From Oscillibacter sp. (lineage in GTDB: Bacteria > Bacillota > Clostridia > Oscillospirales > Oscillospiraceae), in the NCBI GenBank assembly GCA_017380995.1, contig JAFOCY010000059.1, positions 1-6,222 of the forward strand: DNA of 6,222 nt, in the 5' to 3' direction. Position numbers and translations under genes: made by a program. Under the pieces are notes generated by a model. It ran no database searches. It was given only the letters and a program-made list of their open reading frames with translations, and had not been told where the DNA came from. This document shows positions 6,095 through 6,222 of the stretch, piece by piece; the stretch's first letter is position 1, and each line of letters opens with the position of its first letter.

Positions 6095-6222
6095 TTAAAG
6101 CTTTTTGCGCATGACAGTGTGACGGAAGATACCATCGGCAAAATACTCGTTGGAGCAGAAAATACGATTTCCCTCGATGTCGAAATCCACCTCAGACATA
6201 TTGAGCAGGGGAGAACCTACGG
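6095..6222 (-). CDS. C-terminal end of a probable GntR-family regulator (UTRA-like), partial
   Basis: On the minus strand a frame is open from the window edge to a TAA at 6097-6095, giving 41 residues that start VGSPLLNMSEVDFD and end HTVMRKKL. The pattern of an acidic stretch, then EGNRIFCSNEYFADGIFRHTV and a basic end resembles the last strands of UTRA ligand-binding domains, which typically read 'dG.pi.ys..yy..d.f.f.v.R'. That assignment is from pattern likeness in a short fragment, and the DNA-binding part is outside the window. It points the same way as guaB and has its own terminator. Whether it regulates guaB cannot be judged here. Confidence 0.55.
   Translation of the reverse strand, partial: VGSPLLNMSEVDFDIEGNRIFCSNEYFADGIFRHTVMRKKL

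Overview
This window reads as chromosomal DNA of an anaerobic Firmicute of class Clostridia, probably an Oscillospiraceae/Ruminococcaceae-type gut bacterium. The reasons are the SCIFF peptide/maturase pair, which is a near-signature of Clostridia, the moderate GC content, AGGAG-type ribosome binding sites and sigma-A-like promoters. The family placement is inference. No mobile element, CRISPR array, rRNA or tRNA was seen.

Plus-strand half (1-3149). The last 24 codons of an unidentified gene end at 75. A good promoter (80-108) then drives a 48-residue cysteine-rich RiPP precursor of the SCIFF (ranthipeptide) family, scfA (188-334). A perfect 11-bp hairpin with a T-run follows and probably acts as a partial terminator, so that more precursor than enzyme is made. 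Next comes scfB (400-1788), a complete radical SAM/SPASM maturase with an N-terminal peptide-recognition region. A PLP-dependent Orn/Lys/Arg decarboxylase-like protein (1788-3119) starts on the last base of the scfB stop codon, so the two are almost certainly translationally coupled. The three form one transcription unit: precursor, cross-linking enzyme and a PLP enzyme of unknown relation to the peptide.

Minus-strand half (3151-6222). From right to left: the 3' end of a probable GntR/UTRA-type regulator (ends at 6095) with its terminator; a promoter and guaB, encoding IMP dehydrogenase of the unusual Tritrichomonas-like type (5946-4432), with a strong terminator; then a separate promoter and a ribokinase-like PfkB sugar kinase (4149-3151). 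Ribokinase can feed ribose into ribose 5-phosphate and so PRPP, and IMP dehydrogenase commits IMP to guanine nucleotides, so the two are metabolically compatible. Each has its own promoter, however.

The halves converge on a shared bidirectional terminator (3122-3149). Its inverted repeat runs into both coding regions, so the decarboxylase and the kinase end with the same four residues, DVLK.

The points most worth a second look are the SCIFF core, which has Gly where family members usually have the Thr that accepts the thioether; the coupled PLP enzyme with altered active-site motifs; the inverted repeat over both stop codons; and the protozoan-like IMP dehydrogenase with the residue pair linked to mycophenolic acid insensitivity.
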